DNA of 7,692 nucleotides from JANNMJ01 sp031397815 (GCA_031397815.1 JANNMJ010000239.1:1-7692), one strand, 5' to 3'. Counted from the first letter of the stretch, positions 1 through 7,339 are shown. Translations and numbers: made by a program. Notes: generated by a model from the sequence alone, not told the origin.

Positions 1-88
1 GGGAGCCAATCTGGGCGCTGGTGCGGCCAGCAGCAAGGCCAAGCGCAATTTCCTCGCGCTCCGGATGGGTTAATCGCGTGTACGACAT
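1..88 (-). CDS. IS30-family transposase, N-terminal fragment (runs off left edge)
   Basis: The minus strand opens with ATG at 88-86 and reads MSYTRLTHPEREEIALGLA, then AGRTSAQIGS, up to the window edge (29 codons). The pattern Y-T-R-L-(T/S)-x-x-E-R-x-x-I-x-x-G-L-x-x-G-x-(S/T)-x-x-x-I is the N-terminal helix-turn-helix (HTH_38 type) of IS30 transposases, which binds the element's ends; the DDE catalytic core would lie outside the window. A purine stretch (AGGGG) sits about 15 bases before the start, too far to be a good Shine-Dalgarno. The reading frame is intact over the visible part. Family recognition rests on 29 residues, so another HTH protein remains possible but is less likely. Confidence 0.75.
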   Translation of the reverse strand, partial: MSYTRLTHPEREEIALGLAAGRTSAQIGS

Positions 89-121
89 AAGGGCAAATGT
101 TCGCCCCTAATTGATGCACTA
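1..121 (-). mobile_element. End of an IS30-type insertion sequence (boundary approximate)
   Basis: The transposase fragment at 1-88 is followed by about 30 bases that should contain the upstream end of the element. IS30 elements usually have only a short untranslated leader before the transposase start, so the terminal inverted repeat is expected around 95-121, where the minus strand reads AGTGCATCAATTAGGGGCGA. The other end is outside the window, so neither the inverted repeat nor a target duplication can be confirmed. The right boundary is an inference. Confidence 0.4.
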
Positions 122-529
122 GCACCTAGACACCGCCTAGCTTATAGTTAGCACGCTCTGCGCCAGCGGGGCATAAAGTCGCTAGGGGGGGTATAGGGGC
201 GTGAAGGGTTGCCGAAGGTCTAAGCGGCAGGTGTAAGTGCAGCGCAGTCAGATCTCGCTGTGAAGTACAAAACAGTCTGACCCGTTTACAGTTAAGAAAC
301 AGTTGTGAATAGCAAAGCCTTATCAGCCAAAGTGCAAAAATCTAAACCCAGAAAGCAGGCGAAAAATAGGCGGCAACGCTAGGAAGTAGTCGTGGAGAAG
401 TAGTGGGCATGCAGAAGATGAGAAGGGCATCGTACCCGACAGGGTCAGGACGCATACTCACAATACTACAACCTCTCACCAGCTACCACATACCCCGCCC
501 GTACCGGCTGTGTACCCTTCCTTCGCACC
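122..529. other. Gene-free region between IS30 end and DUF4268 gene
   Basis: I see no convincing gene here. Both strands carry frequent stops, and the only longer frame (403-621) overlaps the real gene start and looks like nothing known. What can be seen: a G-rich tract at 185-208; an inverted repeat GTCAGA (247-252) / TCTGAC (276-281) with a 23-base loop, too weak to name; and an 8-bp direct repeat GAAGTAGT at 383-390 and 397-404. No tRNA-like fold and no clear Bacteroidota promoter (TTG, about 19 bases, TAnnTTTG) was found, although the promoter of the DUF4268 gene must lie here or further upstream. Base composition is less GC-rich than the genes that follow. Confidence 0.5.
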
Positions 530-991
530 ATGTATTCAAAAGCGGAAGTCGCCGAGCGGCGACAGGCGTTCTGGACGGCCTTTGGTCTGTATATGGCCCC
601 CGTCCCGACGGCTACCGGTGAACGGGTTCACTGGATTAATTACCGGACCGGCATCAAGCACGTCCAATTTCGGCTGCACGCCGACCAACGCCGCGCGACC
701 ATCGGCATCGAGCTGACGCACCCCGACGCCGAGCTGCGCGCCCTCTACTTCGCCGAGCTGCAAACCCTGCGCGCCACGCTGGAAGAAGCCGTAGGGGAGG
801 AGTGGACGTGGGAACCCGACACCACCGACGAGCACGGCCGCGAGCGGAGCCGCGTGTACCACGAGCTAACCGGCGTCAACCTGTTCGAGCGCGCCGACTG
901 GCCCGCCCTCATCTCCTTTTTCAAGCCCCGCCTGATGGGGCTGGATGCTTTCTGGGCCGAAGCGCAGCCGGTTTTTGAGGCTTTGCAGTAG
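530..991 (+). CDS. DUF4268 domain-containing protein
   Basis: This 153-residue protein matches my recollection of the stand-alone DUF4268 proteins common in Hymenobacter-like Bacteroidota. Recognisable segments are an N-terminal helix with RRQAFWTAFGLYMAPVP (10-26), a strand-rich middle WINYRTGIKHVQFRLHAD (35-52) and IGIELTHPD (58-66), an acidic helix (68-93), and a C-terminal DWPALISFFKPRLMGLDAFW (123-142). There is no signal peptide or membrane segment, so it should be cytoplasmic. Function is unknown; the domain also occurs as the C-terminal part of larger proteins thought to be nuclease-like, but no catalytic motif is visible in this short form. ATG at 530 is chosen because the family begins M-Y-S-(K/R); no Shine-Dalgarno precedes it, as is usual in this phylum. 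A terminator follows 60 bases after the TAG stop, so it is probably a single-gene unit unrelated to the efflux genes. Confidence 0.85.
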   Translation: MYSKAEVAERRQAFWTAFGLYMAPVPTATGERVHWINYRTGIKHVQFRLHADQRRATIGIELTHPDAELRALYFAELQTLRATLEEAVGEEWTWEPDTTDEHGRERSRVYHELTGVNLFERADWPALISFFKPRLMGLDAFWAEAQPVFEALQ

Positions 992-1052
992 CTGGGCAGG
1001 GTTTGCAAGAGGCGGTTAGCCAACTTTTTGCGGAAGAGAAGCGTTTGAAAAT

Positions 1053-1094
1053 GTCGGCCCCGCGCAGCCATTTGTTGCGGGGCCGACTCTTTTT
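1053..1094 (+). terminator. Strong intrinsic terminator after DUF4268 gene
   Basis: A perfect 11-bp stem, GTCGGCCCCGC (1053-1063) with GCGGGGCCGAC (1077-1087), encloses a 13-base loop and is followed by TCTTTTT (1088-1094). Ten of the eleven pairs lie in one very GC-rich helix. It lies 60 bases after the DUF4268 stop and 39 bases before the adaptor start, so it separates the two transcription units. The complementary strand has a shorter T tract (ATTTTC), so weak bidirectional action is possible. Confidence 0.9.
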
Positions 1095-1132
1095 CGCTCA
1101 TCCTGACGCTTGGCGTCGCTCACTTCTTCCTG

Positions 1133-2332
1133 ATGACAGAGTCTGAACCGGTCGTTCAACCCAGTGCGCCAGCTTTGCCGCCGCCTGCGGCTGAACCCGT
1201 CGCCGACCCGCCTGCCAAAGGCGGCTTTCCATGGGGTTGGCTGATTGCGGCGGCGCTGATTGCGGCGCTGGTCTTCGTGAAAATCAAGTATTTTCCGTCG
1301 AATCAGGCGGGCGGGAAAGGCGGAGCGGGAGGCGGAAAAGGAGCCGCTGGGGCGCCCGGTGGCAAGGGCGCGAATGGAGCAACCGGCGGCGGCGCCCAGA
1401 AGCTGCCCGTGAAAGCCTATGTGGTGGCCCCCACGCGCCTCACCGATGAAGTAGCCGCAACCGGCTCGGTCCTCGCCGAGGAAGCGGTGACGCTCAAAGC
1501 AGAAATCGCGGGGAAAATCACCTCTTTCGCCATCCGCGAGGGGCAGCCGGTGCGGAAAGGTCAGCTCCTCTTCACCATCAACGCGGCCGATATTCAGGCG
1601 CAGCTCCAAAAGCAGCGGTTCAACCTGAAGCTCTACCAAGACCAAGAGAAACGCCAGCGGACGCTCCTCGAAAAGGAATACATCAGCGCGCAGGAGTATG
1701 AGCAGGCGAATAACCAGCTCCTCACGGCCCGCGCTGAGCAGCAGGCGCTCGAAGCCGATCTGGCGAAAGCGTACGTGCGCGCGCCGTTCGACGGCGTGCT
1801 CGGGCTGACGAGCGCGACGGTCGGAACGTACGTTTCGCCGGGCGCCACCATCACGACGCTCTCGCGGGTGCGACCAGTCAAAATCGATTTTGCCGTGCCC
1901 GGCCGTTACGCCACCTCCGTCCGGACCGGCGATACGGTGCGTGTCACCTCAGAAGCGAGTAACCGTCAGCTGATGGCGGTGGTCTACGCCGTGAACCCGC
2001 AGATTGACCCCGCCAGCCGCACCCTCGCCGTGCGCGCCCGCTACGCCAACGCCAAAGACGAGCTGCGCCCCGGCGCGTTCGTGAAAGTGAACCTCCAGCT
2101 CGGCGAAACCGCCGAAGCCGTTCAGATTCCGACCGAATCGGTCGTGCCCGTCGCCACCGGGTATCAGGTTTTCAAGGTGGTGCAGGGGAAAGCGGTTGCG
2201 CAGGACGTCAAAATCGGCATCCGCTCGGAGCGCCTGATTCAGATCACCAGCGGTCTCGCCAACGGCGATACCATTCTCCGGACCGGCGTACAGCAAGTGA
2301 AAGCCGGCGACGCCGTGAAGGTTGTTAATTAA
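1133..2332 (+). CDS. RND efflux periplasmic adaptor (HlyD/MexA-like membrane fusion protein)
   Basis: This 399-residue protein should link an inner-membrane RND pump to a TolC-type channel. Order of parts: a proline-rich cytoplasmic tail (1-33), one membrane anchor WGWLIAAALIAALVFV (34-49), a Gly/Lys/Ala linker (59-89), the first half of the lipoyl-like domain (about 115-150, with GKITSFAIREGQPVRKGQLL), a helical hairpin (about 152-212, with EKRQRTLLEKEYISAQEYEQ), the second lipoyl half (YVRAPFDGVLGLTSATVGTY, 214-233), a beta-barrel (about 247-325, with VNPQIDPASRTLAVRARY and LRPGAFVKV) and a membrane-proximal domain (326-399). It has a helical anchor rather than a lipoprotein cysteine. Length is normal. 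No Shine-Dalgarno is present; a small hairpin GACGC-TTG-GCGTC (1105-1117) lies 15 bases before the start, significance unknown. The partner permease lies 500 bases downstream across a repeat-bounded insert rather than adjacent. The stop codon lies inside the AT-rich repeat. Confidence 0.95.
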   Translation: MTESEPVVQPSAPALPPPAAEPVADPPAKGGFPWGWLIAAALIAALVFVKIKYFPSNQAGGKGGAGGGKGAAGAPGGKGANGATGGGAQKLPVKAYVVAPTRLTDEVAATGSVLAEEAVTLKAEIAGKITSFAIREGQPVRKGQLLFTINAADIQAQLQKQRFNLKLYQDQEKRQRTLLEKEYISAQEYEQANNQLLTARAEQQALEADLAKAYVRAPFDGVLGLTSATVGTYVSPGATITTLSRVRPVKIDFAVPGRYATSVRTGDTVRVTSEASNRQLMAVVYAVNPQIDPASRTLAVRARYANAKDELRPGAFVKVNLQLGETAEAVQIPTESVVPVATGYQVFKVVQGKAVAQDVKIGIRSERLIQITSGLANGDTILRTGVQQVKAGDAVKVVN

Positions 2333-2359
2333 TAATTAACAATTAAGAATTAATAATTT
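2325..2359. repeat. AT-rich repeat, left flank of four-helix-bundle cassette
   Basis: This stretch is built almost wholly from TTAATAATT-type units: TTAATAATTAACAA (2329-2342) followed by TTAAGAATTAATAATTT (2343-2359). It contains AATTAAGAATTAATAATT (2341-2358), whose exact reverse complement lies at 2805-2822 on the far side of the four-helix-bundle gene. It supplies the adaptor's stop (TAA 2330-2332, followed at once by a second in-frame TAA), so the repeat begins inside the last codons of the adaptor. The contrast with the surrounding GC-rich genes is abrupt. Repeats of this style are known between genes in several Bacteroidota and cyanobacteria; that comparison is from memory. Confidence 0.85.
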
Positions 2360-2367
2360 ACACGGTC

Positions 2368-2727
2368 ATGAAGCAGGATAATGTGGTGTTGGTGAAAAGC
2401 TACGCTTTTGCTGTTCGCATTGTGCGTCTTTGTCAATATCTGACAGGAAAACCTGGCCGGTTGGCACCCTTGGTCAACCAAGTGCTGCGGAGTGGTACGT
2501 CGGTTGGGGCGAATCTGGAAGAGGCAATGGGCGGGCAATCGCGCCGCGATTTCATTGGAAAATGCGCTATTGCTTACAAGGAAGCCCGCGAAACTTCTTA
2601 CTGGCTCCGCTTGCTTTGAGATACTGACCAAATCACGCCTGACCAAAGCGCTTCCCTACTCGCCGACTGCGACGAGCTTCTACGCCTCCTGACAGCTATC
2701 GTGCGCTCCACGAAAGAAAATCCTTGA
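2368..2727 (+). pseudogene. Four-helix-bundle protein (S23 / 23S rRNA IVS-protein family), interrupted by an in-frame TGA
   Basis: The first 83 codons read as a typical four-helix-bundle protein: VVLVKSYAFAVRIVRL (6-21), then VLRSGTSVGANLEEAMGGQS (39-58), then DFIGKCAIAYKEARETSYWL (61-80). They end at TGA (2617-2619) after WLRLL. The same frame continues without interruption from 2620 to TGA at 2725-2727 as DTDQITPDQSASLLADCDEL and then LRLLTAIVRSTKENP, which is the expected fourth helix. Family members usually have an arginine after WLRLL, so a single C-to-T change (CGA to TGA) explains the break. Without it the product would be 119 residues, normal for the family. Its relatives are encoded in 23S rRNA intervening sequences and also occur as free-standing genes of uncertain role; diversity-generating-element Avd proteins share the fold. 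GC content is visibly lower than in the flanking pump genes. A truncated 83-residue product could still be made but would lack the last helix. A sequencing error at one base is the main alternative. Confidence 0.85.
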
Positions 2728-2797
2728 TTCAGAATGGGTAATCAAGAATTGACGATTGGCAAGCCGACGCTCACTAGCGCTAAGTTTTTCCTGCCCC
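2728..2797. other. Short spacer between cassette gene and right-hand repeat
   Basis: These 70 bases carry no gene. An 8-bp palindrome TAGCGCTA (2776-2783) is followed closely by five T (2786-2790), but no stem long enough for a terminator forms. Transcription from the adaptor could therefore pass through the cassette into the permease. Confidence 0.4.
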
Positions 2798-2830
2798 AAT
2801 TCTTAATTATTAATTCTTAATTATTAATTT
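2798..2830. repeat. AT-rich tandem repeat, right flank of four-helix-bundle cassette
   Basis: Two perfect tandem copies of the 14-mer TTCTTAATTATTAA occupy 2800-2813 and 2814-2827, ending in TTT only five bases before the permease ATG (2835). The segment AATTATTAATTCTTAATT (2805-2822) is the exact reverse complement of 2341-2358, giving an 18-bp perfect inverted repeat around the four-helix-bundle gene. It occupies the permease's 5' untranslated region, so it may replace or act as the original leader. Confidence 0.9.
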
Positions 2831-2834
2831 CATC

Positions 2835-5800
2835 ATGTCGCTCTCTTCCACCAGCATTAATCGCCCCGTCCTGAGTATCGTGCTGAGCTTGCTCATCGTG
2901 ATATTCGGCATCATCGGGTTTCGGTACCTGAGCGTGCGCGAGTACCCCAGCGTCGACCCGCCGATTATTACCGTCTCGACTTCCTACGCCGGAGCGTCGG
3001 CGGATGTGATTCAATCGCAGATTACCGAGCCGCTAGAGGAGAATATTAACGGCATCGCCGGTATCCGCAACCTGACGTCGGTGAGCCGCGACGGAACGTC
3101 GCAAATCACGGTGGAATTTACCCTCGGAACCGACCTCGAAGCCGCCGCCAACGACGTGCGCGACAAGGTTTCCGGTGCCCAGCGCCGCCTGCCGAGCGAC
3201 GTAGACCCGCCGACCGTCAGCAAAGCCAACGCCGACTCGCAGCCGATTGTGCTCACGTATCTCAGCTCCGATTCGCGAACGCTGCTGGAGCTGAGCGATT
3301 ACGCGGCGAACGTGCTGAAAGAGCGCCTACAAACCATTCCCGGCGTGAGCGAAGTGCGGATTTGGGGCGAGCGCAAGTACTCGATGCGCCTCTGGCTCGA
3401 CCCCACCCGCCTCACCGCGCTCGGCATCTCGCCGGTAGACGTGCAGGCCGCCCTGAACCGCGAAAACGTGGAGCTACCCGGCGGCGCCGTCCGCGGCGAA
3501 GCCACCCTGCTGACGCTCCGCACGATGGGGCGGCTCTCGTCGGTTAAGGATTTCAACAACCTGATTCTGCGGAACGACTCGACATCCTTGGTGCGCTTGC
3601 AGGATGTGGGCTACGCCGAGCTGTACCCCGAAAACGACCAAACCCTCCTCCGCCGCAACGGCGTGCCGATGGTGGGCGTGGCCGTGACGCCGCAACCCGG
3701 CTCGAACCAAATTGACATCGCCGACGAGTTCAATAAACGCATCGAGCAGTACCGCACCGATTTGCCGAAAGACCTGAAGCTCTCGACGGGTTTCGATAAC
3801 TCGGTTTTTATCCGTGCGTCGATTTCGGAAGTGGAACACACCATTTTCGAGGCGTTCGGGCTGGTGGTTATCATCATTTTCCTGTTCCTGCGCGATTGGC
3901 GCTCGACGCTGATTCCGGTCGTCGCGATTCCCGTGTCGCTCATCGGGATTTTCTTCGTGATGTACCTGCTCGATTTCTCCATCAACGTCCTCACGCTGCT
4001 GGCCATCGTGCTCGCCATCGGGCTGGTGGTCGACGATGCCATCGTGGTGCTGGAGAATATTTACTCTCGAATCGAGGGCGGGGAAGCGCCTTTAGAGGCC
4101 GCTATTAAGGGTTCTGAGGAAATATTCTTCGCCATCGTGAGCACCACCATCGTGCTGGCGGCGGTTTTTCTGCCGGTGGTTTTTCTGGAAGGAATTACGG
4201 GACGACTCTTCCGCGAATTCGGCATTGTGGTCGCGGGGTCGGTCATTATTTCTGCGTTCGTCTCGCTCACGCTCACGCCGATGATGTGCGGGCGGCTGCT
4301 GAAAAAATCGGAGCATCATAACTGGTTTTACCGCAAGACCGAGCCGTTTTTCGTCGGAATGACGAATGGGTATCAGCGTTCCCTACAAACGTTTATGCGG
4401 CGGCGCTGGCTAGCGTGGGTGTTGGTGGGGGTGACGGGCGCGGGCATTTGGTTCTTTTTCGGCGCGCTGCCGTCGGAATTGGCGCCCGTGGAAGACCGTA
4501 ACCGCATCTCGGTGCAGGCGACGGGGCCGGAGGGCGCGTCGTTTGATTTTATGGAAGATTACCTCGCCGACGTCACCAAGCTCGTCCGCGATTCCGCCGG
4601 CTCTGATCTGAGTAATGTTCTGACGGTCACGGCGCCCGGCTCGGTGGGTGGTTCCGTGAACTCGGGCATCGGACGGGTGCTGCTCGTCACCCCCGACGGC
4701 CGCACCCGCTCGCAGCAGCAAATCGCCGATGGCCTCACCAAAGGCATTAAGCGCCTGACGGCCGCCCGCGCATCCGTCGCGCAGGACCAAAGTTTTTCGT
4801 CGGGCGGCAACGCGAGCGGGCTGCCGGTGCAGTTCGTGGTGCAGGCGCAGGAATTCGAAAACCTCCGCACGGTGGTGCCGAAATTTCTCGATGCTGTGCG
4901 GAATAATCCGACTTTCGCGTTCGTTGATGTTAATCTGAAATTCAATAAACCCGAATTACGGGTGATTATCGACCGCGAAAAAGCCCAAAGCCTCGGCGTG
5001 AGCGTGCAGGATATTTCGCAGACTCTGCAAGCCACCCTCAGCGGGCAGCGTTACGGGTATTTCGTGCGGCAGGGGAAACAGTATCAAATCATCGGGCAGG
5101 TAGCGCGCGAAAACCGCGACCAGCCGCTCGACGTCCGAACGCTGAGCGTAAAAAGCCGCACCGGCCAGCTCGTGCAGCTCGATAACGTGCTGCGCCTCGA
5201 AGAGCAGAGCACGCCGCCGCAGCTCTACCGGTATAACCGCTACAATGCGGCCACGTTCTCGGCGTCATTGGCGCCCGGCCGCACGATGGGCGAAGGCATC
5301 GCCGCAATGCGCGCCGTCGGCGATAAGCTGCTGGATGAGTCGTACACGACTTCCCTCGCCGGAGCGTCGCGTGATTTTGAGGAAAGCTCGTCGTCGCTCG
5401 TCTTCGCGTTCGGGCTGGCGCTGGTGCTGATTTACCTCATTCTCGCTGCCCAGTTCGAGAGCTTCCGCGACCCCGCCATCATCATGTTCACCGTGCCGCT
5501 CGCGCTGTCGGGGGCGCTCCTGAGCTTGTGGTATTTCAACCAGACGCTCAATATCTTCTCGCAAATCGGCATTATTATGTTGGTCGGTTTGGTGACGAAA
5601 AACGGGATTTTGATTGTCGAATTCGCCAACCAGCGCGTCGAGCAGGGCGCTGAATTTATGCAGGGCTTGCTCGAAGGCGCCACCGCCCGGCTGCGCCCGA
5701 TTCTGATGACTTCGCTCTGCGCCATTCTCGGCATTCTGCCCATTGCTTTGGCCACGGGCGCCGGGGCGCTGAGCCGCCGCGCAATGGGCATTGGCGTGGT

Positions 5801-5939
5801 CGGGGGGCTGATTTTCGCCACCGGCCTCACGCTTTACATCGTGCCGGTGATGTACTCGTATTTCGCTACCGCGAAGAAGCACAAAGCCGGTGCGCCGCCC
5901 GCCGAATCCGAAGCTCCGAAAGAGTTGGTTTCGGCCTGA
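2835..5939 (+). CDS. RND multidrug efflux permease, HAE1 (AcrB/MexB) type
   Basis: This 1034-residue protein has the standard length and two-fold repeat of HAE1 transporters: TM1 (about 11-29), a large periplasmic loop (30-335), TM2-6 (about 337-486), TM7 (about 524-543), a second periplasmic loop (545-850) and TM8-12 (about 853-1008). Proton-relay residues are present: Asp400-Asp401 in TM4 (GLVVDDAIVVLENIY), Lys922 in TM10 (GLVTKNGILIVEFAN) and Arg954 in ARLRPILMTS, matching AcrB Asp407/Asp408, Lys940 and Arg971. The heavy-metal signature of the HME group is absent. It would form the inner-membrane trimer that exports drugs, detergents or other amphipathic compounds; the actual substrate cannot be read. 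The start ATG is fixed by the family's conserved N-terminus (S-x-x-S-I-N-R-P-V). There is no Shine-Dalgarno, only the AT-rich repeat. Its stop overlaps the next gene's start. Confidence 0.97.
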   Translation: MSLSSTSINRPVLSIVLSLLIVIFGIIGFRYLSVREYPSVDPPIITVSTSYAGASADVIQSQITEPLEENINGIAGIRNLTSVSRDGTSQITVEFTLGTDLEAAANDVRDKVSGAQRRLPSDVDPPTVSKANADSQPIVLTYLSSDSRTLLELSDYAANVLKERLQTIPGVSEVRIWGERKYSMRLWLDPTRLTALGISPVDVQAALNRENVELPGGAVRGEATLLTLRTMGRLSSVKDFNNLILRNDSTSLVRLQDVGYAELYPENDQTLLRRNGVPMVGVAVTPQPGSNQIDIADEFNKRIEQYRTDLPKDLKLSTGFDNSVFIRASISEVEHTIFEAFGLVVIIIFLFLRDWRSTLIPVVAIPVSLIGIFFVMYLLDFSINVLTLLAIVLAIGLVVDDAIVVLENIYSRIEGGEAPLEAAIKGSEEIFFAIVSTTIVLAAVFLPVVFLEGITGRLFREFGIVVAGSVIISAFVSLTLTPMMCGRLLKKSEHHNWFYRKTEPFFVGMTNGYQRSLQTFMRRRWLAWVLVGVTGAGIWFFFGALPSELAPVEDRNRISVQATGPEGASFDFMEDYLADVTKLVRDSAGSDLSNVLTVTAPGSVGGSVNSGIGRVLLVTPDGRTRSQQQIADGLTKGIKRLTAARASVAQDQSFSSGGNASGLPVQFVVQAQEFENLRTVVPKFLDAVRNNPTFAFVDVNLKFNKPELRVIIDREKAQSLGVSVQDISQTLQATLSGQRYGYFVRQGKQYQIIGQVARENRDQPLDVRTLSVKSRTGQLVQLDNVLRLEEQSTPPQLYRYNRYNAATFSASLAPGRTMGEGIAAMRAVGDKLLDESYTTSLAGASRDFEESSSSLVFAFGLALVLIYLILAAQFESFRDPAIIMFTVPLALSGALLSLWYFNQTLNIFSQIGIIMLVGLVTKNGILIVEFANQRVEQGAEFMQGLLEGATARLRPILMTSLCAILGILPIALATGAGALSRRAMGIGVVGGLIFATGLTLYIVPVMYSYFATAKKHKAGAPPAESEAPKELVSA

Positions 5940-7339
5940 TGCAGGTCCATTTGAACGCCCTATCGTATTCCTGTTTCGTGATTCGCTTTCTCCTTATTTG
6001 CTCTCTTGTGCTTGCTTCGGGGCTGGGTTTTGCCCAAGCGCTGCCGCCTGGCTATGCCCTGCCCGGCGGCCCCGCGCTCACGCTGCAACAGGCCGTGGAG
6101 CTGGCGCTGACGCAGAATTTCGGCATCCAGATCGCGCGGCGCGACGTCGATATCGCCACCCGCAACGTGAGTCGCGCCAACGCCGGGCAAATCCCCGCCG
6201 CCGACCTCAACCTCACGCAGTCGAACAACCGCATCAATCTGCAACAGCAGTTTGAGGGCCGCGACCCACGCATCACGAACAACGTCCCGACAAGCCTCCT
6301 CAACGCCAACGTCGCCCTCACGTGGACGATTTTCGACGGCCTCGGCATGTTCGTCGCCTACGACCGCCTGAAAACCCTTGAAGGTCAACGCCGTCAGCTC
6401 ACCCGCTCCACCATTGAGCAAACCGTCGCCGATGTGACCGATGCGTATTTCGACGTCGTGCGCGCCACCGGGAAATTCCGTGCCCTCGAAGCCGCCCTGC
6501 GCATTGGGCGCGAGCGCATCCAGCTCACCAAAGCGCAGGTGGAAGTGGGGGTGAAGGCGAAGGTTGAGCTACTGACGGCGCAGGTCGACTATAACGCTGA
6601 TTCCTCGGCGTGGCTGCGGCAGCAGGAGAGCCTCCTGACGGCGCAAATCACGCTCAACGAGCTGCTTTCGCGTGACCCGGCCACCCGGTTCAGCGCCACT
6701 GATTCCATCATCGTCGCCCGCGACCTTTCCCGCGCTACCATCGCCGAGCGCGTGCAGGCGGCGAATCCGCGCTTGGCGGCGGCACGGCTTCAGGTGGATA
6801 TTTCGGAGCAGGAGCGCCGCCTGATTCGCGCCTCGCGCTACCCGAGCGTCGGCCTGACGGGCGGTTACGGTCTCACCCGCAACAGCAACGGCGCCGCGTT
6901 TCTGCCGGGCACTTCGCAACTGACCACCAACATCAACCGCCAGCAGGGCTTCAATTACGGCGTAGTGGCCACCCTGCCGCTTTTCGACGGTTTCCTGCGT
7001 CGCCGCCAGGAGCAGAACGCGCGCATCATCACCGAGCAGAGCCGGTTCGCGCTCGACCAAACCCGCCTTCAACTCGATTCCGAAGCCGAACAGGCGTGGC
7101 AGCAGTATCAAAACCGAATCCGCCTGCTCAATCTGGAAGAAGCGAACCTCCAGCTCGCCGACCAAAACGTCGAAATTGCCCTCGAACGCTACCGCCTCGG
7201 GCTGCTCACGCCGCTCGTCCTGCGTGAAGCCCAGCGCAGCCAGCTCGACGCCGCCACCCGCCTCCTCGATATCCGCTACGAAGCGAAGCAAGCCGAAACC
7301 ACCCTCCGCCGTTTGACCGGGGAGCTGGTGAAGGAGTAG
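5939..7339 (+). CDS. TolC-family outer-membrane efflux channel
   Basis: This 466-residue protein is the expected outer-membrane partner. A signal peptide core FLLICSLVLASGLGFAQA spans 17-34 with probable cleavage after AQA. Two internal OEP repeats follow: LTLQQAVELALTQNFGIQIA (48-67), the strand WTIFDGLGMF (129-138) and long helices (143-245), then IAERVQAANPRLAAARL (268-284), YPSVGLTGGYG (301-311), LPLFDGFLRRRQEQN (346-360) and long helices (362-462). The paired strand-FDG-helix arrangement is typical of the family. ATG 5939 overlaps the permease stop as TGATG, suggesting translational coupling; however, the signal peptide would be better placed from GTG at 5978 (VIRFLLIC), so the true start may be 39 bases later. 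No lipid-attachment cysteine follows the signal. It closes the efflux operon. The organism's TolC-like proteins are numerous, so a specific symbol is not justified. Confidence 0.95.
   Translation: MQVHLNALSYSCFVIRFLLICSLVLASGLGFAQALPPGYALPGGPALTLQQAVELALTQNFGIQIARRDVDIATRNVSRANAGQIPAADLNLTQSNNRINLQQQFEGRDPRITNNVPTSLLNANVALTWTIFDGLGMFVAYDRLKTLEGQRRQLTRSTIEQTVADVTDAYFDVVRATGKFRALEAALRIGRERIQLTKAQVEVGVKAKVELLTAQVDYNADSSAWLRQQESLLTAQITLNELLSRDPATRFSATDSIIVARDLSRATIAERVQAANPRLAAARLQVDISEQERRLIRASRYPSVGLTGGYGLTRNSNGAAFLPGTSQLTTNINRQQGFNYGVVATLPLFDGFLRRRQEQNARIITEQSRFALDQTRLQLDSEAEQAWQQYQNRIRLLNLEEANLQLADQNVEIALERYRLGLLTPLVLREAQRSQLDAATRLLDIRYEAKQAETTLRRLTGELVKE

Noticed and set aside
247..281. Inverted repeat GTCAGA/TCTGAC as an operator or terminator
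   Set aside because: The six-base arms are separated by 23 bases with no T tract and no adjacent gene, so chance is an adequate explanation.
403..621. Plus-strand 72-codon frame upstream of and overlapping the DUF4268 start
   Set aside because: It overlaps a recognised gene in another frame and its translation resembles no known family.
992..1132. Bacteroidota-type promoter (TAnnTTTG) for the adaptor
   Set aside because: ACTTTTTG near 1023-1030 was considered but lacks the TA of the -7 element, and no TTG at the right distance is convincing.
1016..1645. Minus-strand open frame of 209 codons across the terminator and adaptor start
   Set aside because: It crosses a strong terminator hairpin, is antisense to the adaptor, and its Arg/Gly-rich translation shows no family pattern.
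2617..2619. TGA read as selenocysteine or as a reassigned codon
   Set aside because: TGA ends the permease gene normally, the family has Arg and not Cys at this position, and I see no strong stem-loop directly after it.
2341..2822. CRISPR array or Avd/diversity-generating retroelement suggested by repeats beside a four-helix-bundle gene
   Set aside because: The repeats are simple AT-rich units without regular spacers, and no reverse transcriptase, template repeat or variable repeat is present.
5265..5882. Minus-strand open frame of 205 codons within the permease
   Set aside because: It is antisense to conserved permease sequence and has low-complexity His/Gln/Arg content typical of shadow frames.
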